Under the pieces are notes generated by a model. The model had not been told where the DNA came from. It ran no database searches and worked only from the letters and a program-made list of their open reading frames with translations. Shown piece after piece: positions 48,001 to 58,931 of a stretch of DNA of 64,000 bases. Origin of the DNA: Cyclina sinensis (Eukaryota > Mollusca > Bivalvia > Venerida > Veneridae); contig JAAONU010000001.1 of assembly GCA_012932295.1 (NCBI GenBank), positions 48,953,134 to 49,017,133 on the forward strand, written 5' to 3'. Each line of letters opens with the position of its first letter. Positions within the stretch are counted from its first letter, which is position 1. Position numbers and translations under genes: made by a program.

Positions 48001-49650
48001 TTTCAAATGGATTTTCATTTTTTTCAGAACTTAATTTTATGTTTTAGTAAATAGATACATTGATAGATTATGTAATCCAGAATTTGATACTTTTTCAGAT
48101 CAATTTTTAAGAGTCATCTGAAATGTAGGTTGATTCACAATAGCAAAAGTTCATCCATTTTTTTATACAGATTAAGAAAATAGAAGCAGAACAGATAATT
48201 TTTACGTTTTTCTTATTGTGGCAAGGAAAGTACAAAAAATACTATCCAGATAAGAAAGTAAAACCTTTAGCTTTATTGTGTATTTTGTGGTTGTTAAATT
48301 ATTTTTGCAAGAAATATGTATTATCTGTATTTAAGTAGTAAAACCCAAATGCCATAAACAAAAAGTTCGGTTATTTACATTCACATGTTGGTTTTTAAAG
48401 TTCTACAGCAAAAACTGGATTTTTGTGTAGACATAAAACGACAGGGTTTCAGAAATTTCAAAAGCTGCCAGAATACTCATATCAGGTATTAATGATTTTA
48501 GAGTCAAAAAAATTTGCATAATCTTTTCACAAGAAATCTTAAGAAATATACCATACTAGATTGTTCTGATTGTGATGTCTTATTTATTGAAAGATGTCAA
48601 GTATTAAATTCATTGTTTGTATTTAAAATATGTTAATTATCATTAGTTAAAATTTTCACCTTTTTAAGTGCTAACAGGTTGCCGTATTTAAGACAATAGA
48701 GATTTAAATTGCTCGATATTAATGTGCTCATTTTTTTTTTTTTTTTTGCAGTATACCTGTGTCATATCTTTTAACTTAAGTGTGGATATAATTCTGTGAA
48801 ATTTTTGAGCTTTTTTTTTCAACTTGTCTTCATTTTGATGGAAGAAAATAATTTTGATATTAAGCATTTCTTTTCCTTTTAAGAAAATAATTTTAATAGT
48901 AAGCATTTCTTTTCCTTTTTTTGCAGCAGTTAGTTGAATCTTAAAGCACAATGCCAAACCTAACAAAACCTCAAAAGATCTGATATATTTGATAAAAACA
49001 GCTGGAATGATTGGTAGGTTGGATTTTTTTGTTGAAAAAAAAAAGAACAAGGAGGGAAACAAATTGTGATCACTAAGTCATTATTATATATTTTGTACTT
49101 TTTGTATGTGCTATATTGACCAATGAAGATAGGATGTTTATTATGAGCATGTAAAACTACACATCAAAACACAAACGGACATTGTGCAGAGAAAACAACA
49201 ACAAAACTTAAAACCATTTTCCAGTCTTGCATTTTGAAGCAGACAAGCAGTGCATCAAAACGCAGACAGAGATTATACGAATTATATATAACCAGAGATT
49301 TAATCATTGTTTCAACATGACCAGAGAAATTTGATCCATCTCAATATTCATATAGCAAATTTCCTTTTTTTGTCTTATATCACACCATGTAGCCAAAGTG
49401 GAACTTCTCATTACTTTTTTTATTAATTCCATATTTTGACTGTTTGAATAAGTATGTCAAATGATACAATGTGATATTTGTTGTGTAATAATTATAGTAA
49501 ACTATTTGGTGCTCAGAAGTAACCCAAAATATTCCTTGCAGAAGACCTGCAGTATTTAATGTCACCAGGTGATTTTTTTGTATGATATTACAGGAATAAA
49601 GGTTGATGAACGTTGAATCTCGGTATTAATAAACTCTGAATTACACTGTC
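45047..49650 (+). other. TNRC6: Probable long AU-rich TNRC6 3' UTR
   Basis: No gene is recognisable for several kilobases after the stop. The sequence is T-rich on the coding strand with many A and T runs, as in long metazoan 3' UTRs. AATAAA hexamers occur near 49593 and 49627 and again at 52616. The true cleavage site cannot be set from sequence alone. Confidence 0.35.
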
Positions 49651-52600
49651 ATTTTTTGAAAGCACTCGAACCAAAAATCTGACTAAAGGAAGGCATTAGA
49701 CAATGTTTCACAACTCGTATGAATAGTAGTAAACAAACGATTCTCATTTCCTTGATAACAAAAACAGTAAAGCTGAAAACTTTAATAAGCACTTTGCAAA
49801 AGGTCGTAAGCGGTTAGTTGGTGACTTTTAAGAATGTCAGTTCAGTTTAGAGCTAACTGTATTATATGTATTATTAAGACGAGGGATCTTGAATCCAGAG
49901 ACATAATGGCATCTGTTTATGTGTATGTGTCCAAGTAGTGGGCAGAGGGGCATACATCGTAACTGCAGGATGTATTGTCTGTGATTTATAGTGCATTTGT
50001 TTTATCAAATCCAGTTTCCATTTATTTTTGTGTGTGTAGTTGATTATTGTTTGAAACCGTGCAAGAAACAATCTATACTGCAGGTTATATTTATTTAAAA
50101 CATTCATCGATATTTTTTCGCCGGTCTGATTGTGATGATTATAATTCCATGTGTTCATATTGATATAAATAGCTGAGTTCCTGGTCTTATTATGTGTGAG
50201 ATTTTGAAAATTTTAATTTTTGTATGTAACCCATTAAATATTCAATTACAAGCTTACCAACTGTGTCGTATCTTTGAATACAGCATTTTCCTTGTATTGA
50301 TCCTTGTTAACTTGCCATATACAGGGGCAATACACTTGTGATATTTATAAATATATATATATTATGAATATTTTTGTGCCCTTCAGCTTGAATGGGCAAA
50401 ATCTGCAGTCTTGTTCTTAAAACCTGCTTTTTGTATGTTCACAAGTAAAATGGAAATGTTTTACTTTACTGAAAACTGGTATATCAAAGAATGCGTTTGA
50501 AACTTAAATAGTGATGGTAACTGAAAAATATGATAGAATGTTTTCTTGAGTCAGTTGGGTTCTGGGAGTCGCAAAACGCGAAAGACAGTATTATATTTTA
50601 TTTTGCTGAGAATGGTTGTATCATTTCTTGTTTGCATACAGGAGGCAAGTTTTAATGTTGTTACTGAAGTATTGTGCAATGAATTCCACACGATGAGATT
50701 GTGTTCATACTAAATGCATTTTGTGCCATTCACTTAGATTTAAAAAAAAACAACACAGTGGGGGAGTCCGTAAGTTAACACAGGGATGCCTGAATAAAAG
50801 AAAATGGTCAAATGATCCTGTTGTGTTGTTACAATGTGCCTTGATGTCCAGACAAAAATGGGGATAAATTGGTAACAGAAGCTTTTGCTGTCAGTGGTGA
50901 AAAGATGTGCAGACATATACTGCTGTTGAAACAAATTTAACTTTTATAAGAAGCAGAAATATTTCATCAAGATGTGTGAGATGTAGACAGCTGGACTTGA
51001 AAATTGCAATTATTCTGAAAGATTATCAGGTTGTTGCCTTTTGTATTTTGTACATTGTTGGAAGTACTAAAGTACTACTTAAAACAAATATGTAATATAT
51101 TAATGATATTTCACTTAGTGTCATCAGATATAAATTGGACAGGACTACAGATTTTGAGCATTTTTGAGCGGAGGTTTTTTTTTATTATCTCTGTCATATC
51201 TTGTCATAATATAATGTATAGTTACTTAGCAACTTGTTCATAGTTGAGGGATGGAGAGATAGTTGTGGATTCCACGACAGTTATGGTTCATGTACAGTTC
51301 TCAGTCAAGTGATTAATATATTTTGTGTTGTCAGTTATTATCATAATTATTCAATGTCAAACATTCTCATTTAGCGTAAGGATTAATGAAATTTGTGATG
51401 CTTTATTTAAATGTTTTTAGTCAGGACTTGTGATGCAATATGGAACTAGAAGGAAAAGCCATGGTTGACTCTCTTTATTTGCTTTTAATGTTCTTTATTT
51501 TATTAAAAATGTATGTGCAAAGATTTCTCTTGGTGGATACTGTGAAGTGTTAAGCATTGGTGAAGGTTTTTAACTTGTTCCTTATTTTAACTGTCGAATT
51601 TGATGAACTTTGCTTTAGATTCTGAGCTTTCTTTTTTACAGTTCATAGTAAGAATTGTTTAAACTTACTGAATGAATCAGTGTATCGTAAAAAAAATGTT
51701 GAAGGCTAGTGACCTATTGCATTACAAATGCCTGGATGCTAGTGTATCATGTTTTACTGTGATTAAACCCTAAAAGAGGACCGTGCCACGCTCGTACTTA
51801 AATCAAACAAAACTTGGAATCAGAGATATTTTTTTCTATTTGGATTGTTGTTTTGAGCTACTTTACTTTCCAGAGTAACTTCCCTTCGACACGTCATATC
51901 TAGTATTGAGGATATAAGCAGGGTAAATATACAGGCGTTGCTCATTTACTATTAGTAGGGAGGTTTTATTGATGAAACGAAGGGTAATGATTGATTAAAA
52001 TCGGCTTTATTTTTGTTGAGCAAAAACGATTGAGAACAAAGAAATTTAACACAAGGATGAATCATAGAGAGATACATACTCCCTTAAAAATTTCATAACA
52101 GCAATAAGAAAATTCAAAAGAAACAGGTATTTTTTTACGAAAAATGCACGTTTGTTACTTGAACTACAGGGAAGTTACTTTTAGTATCTGATAGTGTCTT
52201 AAGCAGGCAAGAGATTTCTTTCACTGGACTTCATTTACGTGAAAGTTTTAAACGTACACTTAATTTTTTAAACATTCCTTCAATATATCTTCACAGATTG
52301 TTGTTTTGTTATCATGAGGTAGTCGTACACAGTTCGTGTATCATAGTGATGTTTAGTTTTGATTTTTTTTCCGACTGCATATCAATATTTTGATGCATAA
52401 AAATACGTATGAACGAAGATGAGTTGTGGATTTTATATTAAAAAACGTTTCTGTACAATCTTCTAGATGTATTGAAGTAAATGATTTCATTTTGGATTGG
52501 ACAGAAGGTACTTAAAGGAAATGGGCAGCATTTTGATAACATGTTGGTAAAGTGATACAGAAATAGGACATGACATGTATATTGTGCTCGTAGAAACGCT

Positions 52601-53145
52601 TTGGACTTGTATTATGAATAAATCTTTACCTCATCGATTGGATTCTTGTTATTTTTCCCTCCTATTCATGTGACAACATTTGCTAAACAATACAGTCTTC
52701 AACCTTCCTGTTGCCAACATGTCAATCAAACGCCACTCTTAAACAGTAAGAGACAGGACTGTTGTCTGCGAACACAAGCCGTTTTAGAAACGTCCACTTT
52801 CTGCTCAAACTTGACTGATGAATTTACTTTGCCTCTGAGTAAGGATTCCCTATACGATGTTTGTAACTTGAAACAACTCGAACCACTAGCCTAGAAAGAC
52901 CAACCGTTTCTGAAAACGGGTGGTAAACCAATTGGATTTAATACCTTGACTACGGTAATTGATACAAGGTCGACACTGTCAATATCTGTTGTCGTAGACA
53001 AATACATGGCGAAGCGTCAGGTTGCCATGTTAAGACTATTGTTCCAAAATTGGTGATAAAAAAAAATCAAATACATTGATCAACATTAATCTTAAACAAT
53101 GTGTAAAAATCACAGAGACTGTTAGAACATGACTAATTTTTAGCT
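49651..53145. other. Stretch without recognisable gene
   Basis: AT-rich, no supported exon or transposon boundary. It may still hold distal TNRC6 3' UTR (AATAAA at 52616). Confidence 0.4.
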
Positions 53146-53149
53146 CGTC

Positions 53150-54110
53150 TGTTTTGGAAGAAAAAAGTCGAGCTTCTACGGTCACTCAGTCGTCGTCGTG
53201 CAAATACTTTAATTTAGCTGATAATTCATGAACCTTAAGGCTTAGAATTTTGATATTTGGCATGCAGCACTGGAGGACCTCTACCATGTTGGTTCAAATC
53301 ATGACCCCAGGGTCAATAGTGGCTCCTCCCTTGGGTTTATAATAGTTATGTAGGAAAAACGTTAAAAATCATCTATAAAACCGCTTGACAGCTTTGTAAT
53401 TTGATGCGGGGCATCCTCTTGGCATCTTCGCTAGCCAAGGGTTACGATCCGCCCCCCTCCTCTTCGCCCTTGGCGGATATAGCCAATTTTCATTGGCTGC
53501 AGCTATAGGTAGCTGCGTCCAATCAAATCGCCGATTACAAACTATCACGCAAGGGGAGACAAAATGTAAACATGGCAGCATGTAGCAATTATTGCCGTTG
53601 TGTCGCGAAACATTGCCACCTAAGCACAGAAGAACCATATTTACTGAGACGTTTTCTTTGCTTAGTCAACTAATACAAGTGTTAGGATACATTTCACATA
53701 AGGATGACAGGCTGTCATATTTATTTTACTGGGCGCAGCATTTTTGCTTTCGACAAAGTGGTTTTACAAGGCTTGCGCTGATTGGCTATCGATGACATCA
53801 TGTTAAGGGGAATAACCTTGGAAATCCGATAGGCGGCGCAACCCGCGAAATACAATATATTGGCTATGCCCGCCAAGGGTGAAGAGGATTGGGGCGGATC
53901 GTAACCCTTGGCTAGCGAAGATGTCCTCTTGGAGACTTTACCAAAATTGTTTATATTATGTCCTGGGCTGAAAATTAGCTCCACCCAATAGGACGCTTGG
54001 TTTTGCATAGACATAGTGGGATGCACAAATAGGTAGGTACTTGCAAGTTCGTTTTCGATAAATAAATAAACAGACGAGTGTTGGTGCCGCTCTGCGGTGC
54101 TCCTGTTTGG
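53150..54110 (+). mobile_element. Hairpin-headed element, family E (interrupted)
   Basis: Begins AGCTCGTCTGTTTTGGAAG with a returning GTCGAGCT (hairpin 53151-53175) and ends with the inverted AAACAGACGAG (54068) plus a GTGCCGC/GCGGTGC hairpin (54083-54100) and CCTGTTT. The centre carries one unit matching the family A 165-bp core (GATATTTGGCATGCAGCA, GGACCTCTACCATGTTGG, CCCCAGGGTCAATAGTGG). It is split at 53423-53923 by another transposon. Confidence 0.6.
53423..53923. mobile_element. Mutator-like MITE nested in family E
   Basis: A 501-bp element with inverted repeats of about 60 bp beginning CATCTTCGCTAGCCAAGGGT and continuing TTACGATCCGCCCC. It is flanked by a perfect 9-bp duplication TCCTCTTGG (53414-53422 and 53924-53932). 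GC content is clearly above its surroundings and several CCAAT/ATTGG boxes are present. No transposase. Confidence 0.85.
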
Positions 54111-54196
54111 TTATTCAACCTAGTCTGGTCCAGAGTGTACGTTTGAACAACAATTTTACTCCTAGCGTATTTTTTTTAATGAAACAGCTAGTAAGG

Positions 54197-54403
54197 CTAG
54201 TTACAATGTTTGTCGCCTCGGTCTGTATTTTGTTCCCATACTACTGAAGCGTTTTCTAACACTGGCTGGAGAAATGATGCATAGAAATGGTCGAGAATTT
54301 GTCTATTAGCACTGTAGCCTAACCACGTGGTAAATGAAGTCATTTTGGCTGTTGCAAGAAGCATTTTTTTTTGCCTCGATTCGGAAGAGAAAACAGCTCG
54401 CAC
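54197..54403 (-). pseudogene. LINE reverse transcriptase C-terminal fragment
   Basis: A 68-codon minus-strand frame contains ILDHFYASFLQPVLENASVV followed by W, which matches the conserved L--Y-SF--P-LEYAS-VW block near the end of CR1/Jockey-type polymerases. Nothing else of the element is recognisable. Confidence 0.5.
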
Positions 54404-54780
54404 TCAATTTGAATAATGAATTTCTTAAAAGAAGATGTATTGGTAGCTGCATCCTTGGCAACAGAATCATGTACTACACATGAGAACATTGTATTTTATT
54501 TGGATTTTATGGATAAAATGCATACATTTGTATACAATTAAGCAGGAGCTTTTTAAGTATAAATGAGTAATTTCATAAGGGCGCAACGGGAAAAAACAGC
54601 ATCAGATTACATAAAAAGCTACTGTATTTCCTATGTACAATGCATTTAGCTTCATTTCATTTTTCCCTGTCAAAAAAACAGCCATGTACAAAAGAAAACG
54701 TTTTAGATGATAAATGAATGTATAAAAAAAGAGTAATTACACTGAAATGAAATTCTTTACACAGTGCTTTAACTATCTAA

Positions 54781-55914
54781 ATATATGTCCAGGTTCATGT
54801 ATGGGAAGGACCTAATATATGTCCAGGTTAATGTATGCAAGGGTAAAAGATGGAAATTTGAAAAATCCTGAAAATCCTAAATTAAGAATTATTTTGTATA
54901 GAAAAAAGGCTTTAGGCAGTCTGAATAATCCTGAAAACTTTCACCCATGTACTGTATTGGAAGGACCTAATATGTGACCAGGTTCATATATGGGAAGAAC
55001 CTAATATATGTCCAAGTTCATGTACGGGAAGGACCTCACCCATTTACTGTATTGGAAGGACCTAATATATGTCCAGGATCATGTACGGGAAGGACTTCAC
55101 CCATTTACTGTATTGGAAGGACCTAATATATGTCCAGGTTCATGTACGGGAAGGACCTATTATATGTCCAGGTTCATGTACGGGAAGGACCTAATATATG
55201 TCCAGATTCATGAAAGCAAGGGTGAAAGATGGAAATTTGAAAAATCCTGAAAATCCTAAGTTAAGCATTATTTTGTATAGTTCATGTAAAGAAAAGAGCT
55301 TTAGGCAGTCTGAATAATGCTAAAAACTTTCACCCATGTACTGTATGGGAAGGACCTAATATATGTCCAAGTTCATGTATGGGAAGGACCTAATATATGT
55401 CTAGGTTATTGTACGGGAAGGACCTAATATCTGTCTAGGTTCATGTACTGGAAGGACCTAATATATGTCCAGGTTCATGTACGGGAAGGACCTAATATAT
55501 GTCCAGGTTCATGTACGGGAAGGACCTAATATATGTCCAGGTTCATGTACGGGAAGGACCTAATATATGTCCAGGTTCAAGTACGGGAAGGACCTAATAT
55601 ATGTGCAGGTTCATGTATGGGAAGGACCTAATATATATCTAGGTTCATGTATGGGAAGGAGCTAATATATGTCCAGGTTCCTGTATGGGAAGGACCTAAT
55701 ATTATGTCCAGGTTCATGTATAGGGAGGACCTAATATATTTCCAGGTTCATGTATGGGAAGGACCTAATATATGTCCCGGTTCATGTATAGAAAGGACCT
55801 AATATATGTCCAGGTTCATGTATCGGAAGGACCTTATATATGTCAGGGTTCATGTATGGAAAGGACCTAATATATATGTCCAGGTTCATGTATGGGAAGG
55901 ACCTTATATATTTT
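54781..55914 (+). repeat. 34-bp minisatellite with interspersed longer blocks
   Basis: More than 20 units of 34 bp with core GGGAAGGACCTAATATATGT and CCAGGTTCATGTA. Two related spacers of about 125 bp (from 54834 and 55206; both contain AAAGATGGAAATTTGAAAAA and GGCTTTAGGCAGTCTG-like text) interrupt the first half, giving a higher-order pattern. The open frame at 55008-55250 arises from the repeat. Confidence 0.85.
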
Positions 55915-57143
55915 CAGCTGCTGTTTGGGGTGGAAGGAGGGAGACATATATTGTTTTTGTCTCAAAACAAACTCTAGTTCTATAAATTTTTTTATTGTTA
56001 TTTTTCATTGACAAATTATAGTAATTCAGAAATAACTTCACCATTATTTATCATCCTTGAACACGACTTGCGCCTTTCAAGTCGAGGTCAGTATCATTAT
56101 TTTAGCGCTAAGATTGTCGTTATATTTTCGAAATAACAATGCGCCACAGTCTGAATATATGTCCTATCTCCGGTATCTAATCTATCAGCTTGGCCAATTA
56201 AGCACTAAGAGGTTTTAAAATAAATTTTCACATTAAATTTTCAATTTTGTTCGGTAAATAACAGTCTTCTTTACAGGAAGAGACAAGAAACACAACTGAG
56301 TTAGAACAAGCAATTTTTAACAAATACATAAATATTAAATAAATACACACATAAACAGGACATACACAAAATATTAGAGCTAAACAAATAAATAATAACC
56401 TACTATCACACACGTCAATTTCAAAGAGGTTTGTATGTTTAATAAAATATTGACCGACGACAGGGGAAAAAAGGCACTCGAACACTATTGAAATGAACTG
56501 AATTGAAAATAGACATATTTTTCGGACTCTGAAGTAAGAAAATTGATAGCCTGAATATTGCCCTTTTTAAAATGCCTATATTGTATCAAATTTCTTAATG
56601 ACTATTACCATGGCAACAGTTTTTAGAGACAAGTTTCTTTTTCTTATTTAAAAATGATGTTACTTAATTAAAACGCAACGTTGAATGATAGAATCTGAGG
56701 TCAGATTTGGGTATGTGACGTTATTTTAAGGAATATCAATTTTGCGCGTCATGTTCCTCTTCAACATGATAGATTATCGTACCTGTTCTATGCAGGAAGC
56801 TGAATTTTTCAGACAATAATCCTCGGATATCATTTGTTTAAAATTATTTTAAAGGTCAATTTCCAAAAATTATGTCCGAGTGCTCTTTTTGTCGTGTCGT
56901 CGGATTATGATGAAGCTGATTTATGAATATCATAAATAGAATGATATTGTGAACTATTGCAATAAGTATGTAATAATAAGTTTGTCTCTAAATTATGATA
57001 TGTAAGAATACATCTTGAACTATTGAACAACAAGCGAACACGTCTTGCTAATAAACTGACAGCCATTTAACGGCATTCGGCTTGTCTTTTCTTAAAATGT
57101 TTAAACTTGATAAAAAAAATACACAATCCTGACTTTTCACAGC

Positions 57144-58883
57144 CTACATAAATTCTAGTTGTTGTGAATAGGGGATGAGAGGGTACTTCGCCCTTATAAC
57201 AGTTTTGTGGCAGTTGTATACCTCCATCGGAACAGGAAGTTCCTCTGGGAAATTCTCTGCACTGGAATCCTGGGTATTTATTCTGATTATATCGGCACTT
57301 GCCCTCTCAGATTCTTCGTTTTGACGTCCGTCGCTGCCAATTTGCTCTCCGCCCAAGACGTACAAAGACTTGTTGCTTTTAAACACGCCGAAGTTTTTCT
57401 TGTGAAAGTTAGCCATTCTGTTCACTAGTTTAATGGTCGACTCAGGTTGAAAGCAGTACACGTCGCCATTCGTGCAAGCGATGTACGTCTTGTTTTCAAA
57501 AGTGATAGCACGGGTTTCCTTTTGTGGGCAGGGTAAATTCCCGACTACGGTACATGTATATGATGCAGTATCGAAGCACTGAATAGCTGCCGAGTCCTCG
57601 GAAAATCCCTGCCAACCACCGAATAAGTACACTTTCTCGCCGTGTACTGTTACGGATGCGGCGTCAACCGCGTGTTTAAGTTCTCCGGCCTCGTGCCAAG
57701 TGTTTGTCACCATGTCGTACACTTCAACACTACCAATTGTACCAAAGTTATAGCCACCGAGCACGTACAAATTGTTTCTCACAGCAACCATAGAATGTCT
57801 ATGCCTTCCTTGATTCATGGAAGATTTCTGAATCCATTTACACAGTTTTGCTGAGAAGTGATACAAGCAATTAAGATTTAATGTTCCACCGGAAACAAAA
57901 AGGTCGTCACCAAATGGACACGCGGCAAAATCATCCCCTAGCTGTATAGGTGTTGTGCACAGACTGTACCACTTGTTGTCCTTTTCATTGAAACCTATCA
58001 ATTCAGTTAAGTCCTCCCCACTCTTAGACTGTCGCTTTCCGATAATCAAAGTCAAAACAACACAGCTCGAACTGTTACGTAATCGGACGTCCATTGAGTC
58101 GAACATGTGACGATTTTCGGGCATTGCGTGGTATTTGATTGCTCCTTTCATTACCTTTATGCAATGCTCATTTTGATAAATATACTTGTTAGTAAACATT
58201 TCTTCTAAGATAAAGTCAAGACTTACTTGACAGAGTCTCAATTCCCGTAAAAGATCTGTCATAAATCCTCCCCTTTTGCATCCATGTGCATTGACCCAGT
58301 TCAGTGCTGCTCTACACACATTCTCTTCGTTTTGCACTTTCAAATTCTCATGGCTGATCAAACTTATGAAGTCATGGAAAGTGAGCTTCATGAGATCTTC
58401 ACTTCGTACGACATCGTCAAAATGTTCAAGAATGAATTCTAGTGAAGTATCAGTCAATTTCTGGCACATCAAAGAGTTCCCAACTGCCCAAAGTCCAACA
58501 CTGTTCTCAGACGTTATATGTTCTAGCAAGAATTTTACACATTTGTCTTTCAACGGTGTCAGTTGAAATCGACAGGCGGCGTGCAGCAGTGCTTCAACAT
58601 TATCTGTAGTAATGACGTTTTCATTCTTATAAATAAAGAGTAGGATATCTTTAAATATATTTGCATCTATGTCTCCTATCTGTATTTCATCAGCTTTTGC
58701 TTCTTTCATCCCAGAAGAAAACATGGCGTCAAAGTACTTGGATGCCGCTGACAACACAACTTTATGACACGGAAATGCTTCCTTCTGCACGTGAATAGTG
58801 ACGTCACACAGCTTCCGGTCTTCATATAACAGACGAAGACCGTCCTGTAACCAGTATGAAATCGTCTCTTCCGTGTTTGTCAT
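57144..58883 (-). CDS. KLHL-type BTB-BACK-Kelch protein
   Basis: Single-exon 579-aa protein. BTB domain at about residues 5-120 (DRKLCDVTIHVQKEAFPCHK, VVLSAASKYFDAMFSSGM), BACK at about 125-225 (NEENVCRAALNWVNAHG), then kelch blades to about 560 with GG doublets in LYVLGGYNFG, VYLFGGWQGF and LYVLGGEQIG. KLHL proteins use BTB-BACK to bind Cullin-3 and the kelch propeller to bind substrates for ubiquitylation. The blade texts are closest in feel to the KLHL24/35 group, but I would not assign orthology; bivalves have many KLHL paralogues. The start is MTNTEETISYW at 58883: the frame extends to 58931, but TTTTTTCAG lies just upstream, so the extra 16 residues are probably intronic. Confidence 0.9.
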   Translation of the reverse strand: MTNTEETISYWLQDGLRLLYEDRKLCDVTIHVQKEAFPCHKVVLSAASKYFDAMFSSGMKEAKADEIQIGDIDANIFKDILLFIYKNENVITTDNVEALLHAACRFQLTPLKDKCVKFLLEHITSENSVGLWAVGNSLMCQKLTDTSLEFILEHFDDVVRSEDLMKLTFHDFISLISHENLKVQNEENVCRAALNWVNAHGCKRGGFMTDLLRELRLCQVSLDFILEEMFTNKYIYQNEHCIKVMKGAIKYHAMPENRHMFDSMDVRLRNSSSCVVLTLIIGKRQSKSGEDLTELIGFNEKDNKWYSLCTTPIQLGDDFAACPFGDDLFVSGGTLNLNCLYHFSAKLCKWIQKSSMNQGRHRHSMVAVRNNLYVLGGYNFGTIGSVEVYDMVTNTWHEAGELKHAVDAASVTVHGEKVYLFGGWQGFSEDSAAIQCFDTASYTCTVVGNLPCPQKETRAITFENKTYIACTNGDVYCFQPESTIKLVNRMANFHKKNFGVFKSNKSLYVLGGEQIGSDGRQNEESERASADIIRINTQDSSAENFPEELPVPMEVYNCHKTVIRAKYPLIPYSQQLEFM

Positions 58884-58895
58884 TGTATATATCTG
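58884..58895 (-). other. Splice acceptor upstream of the KLHL start
   Basis: Minus-strand sequence AAAATCTTTTTTCAG then 11 nt before the ATG. It predicts a separate non-coding first exon further right. Confidence 0.55.
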
Positions 58896-58931
58896 AAAAA
58901 AGATTTTTGAATACAAATTACTCCGTGACAA

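Noticed and set aside
49874..50158. 94-aa minus-strand frame
   Set aside because: No domain, no homology clue, and AT-rich context equal to the surroundings.
54781..55914. CRISPR-like array of 34-bp repeats
   Set aside because: The units are head-to-tail without unique spacers of constant length, there are no cas genes, and the genome is eukaryotic.
58884..58931. N-terminal 16 residues of the KLHL open frame
   Set aside because: A splice acceptor (TTTTTTCAG) lies between this segment and the conserved start, so it is probably intron.
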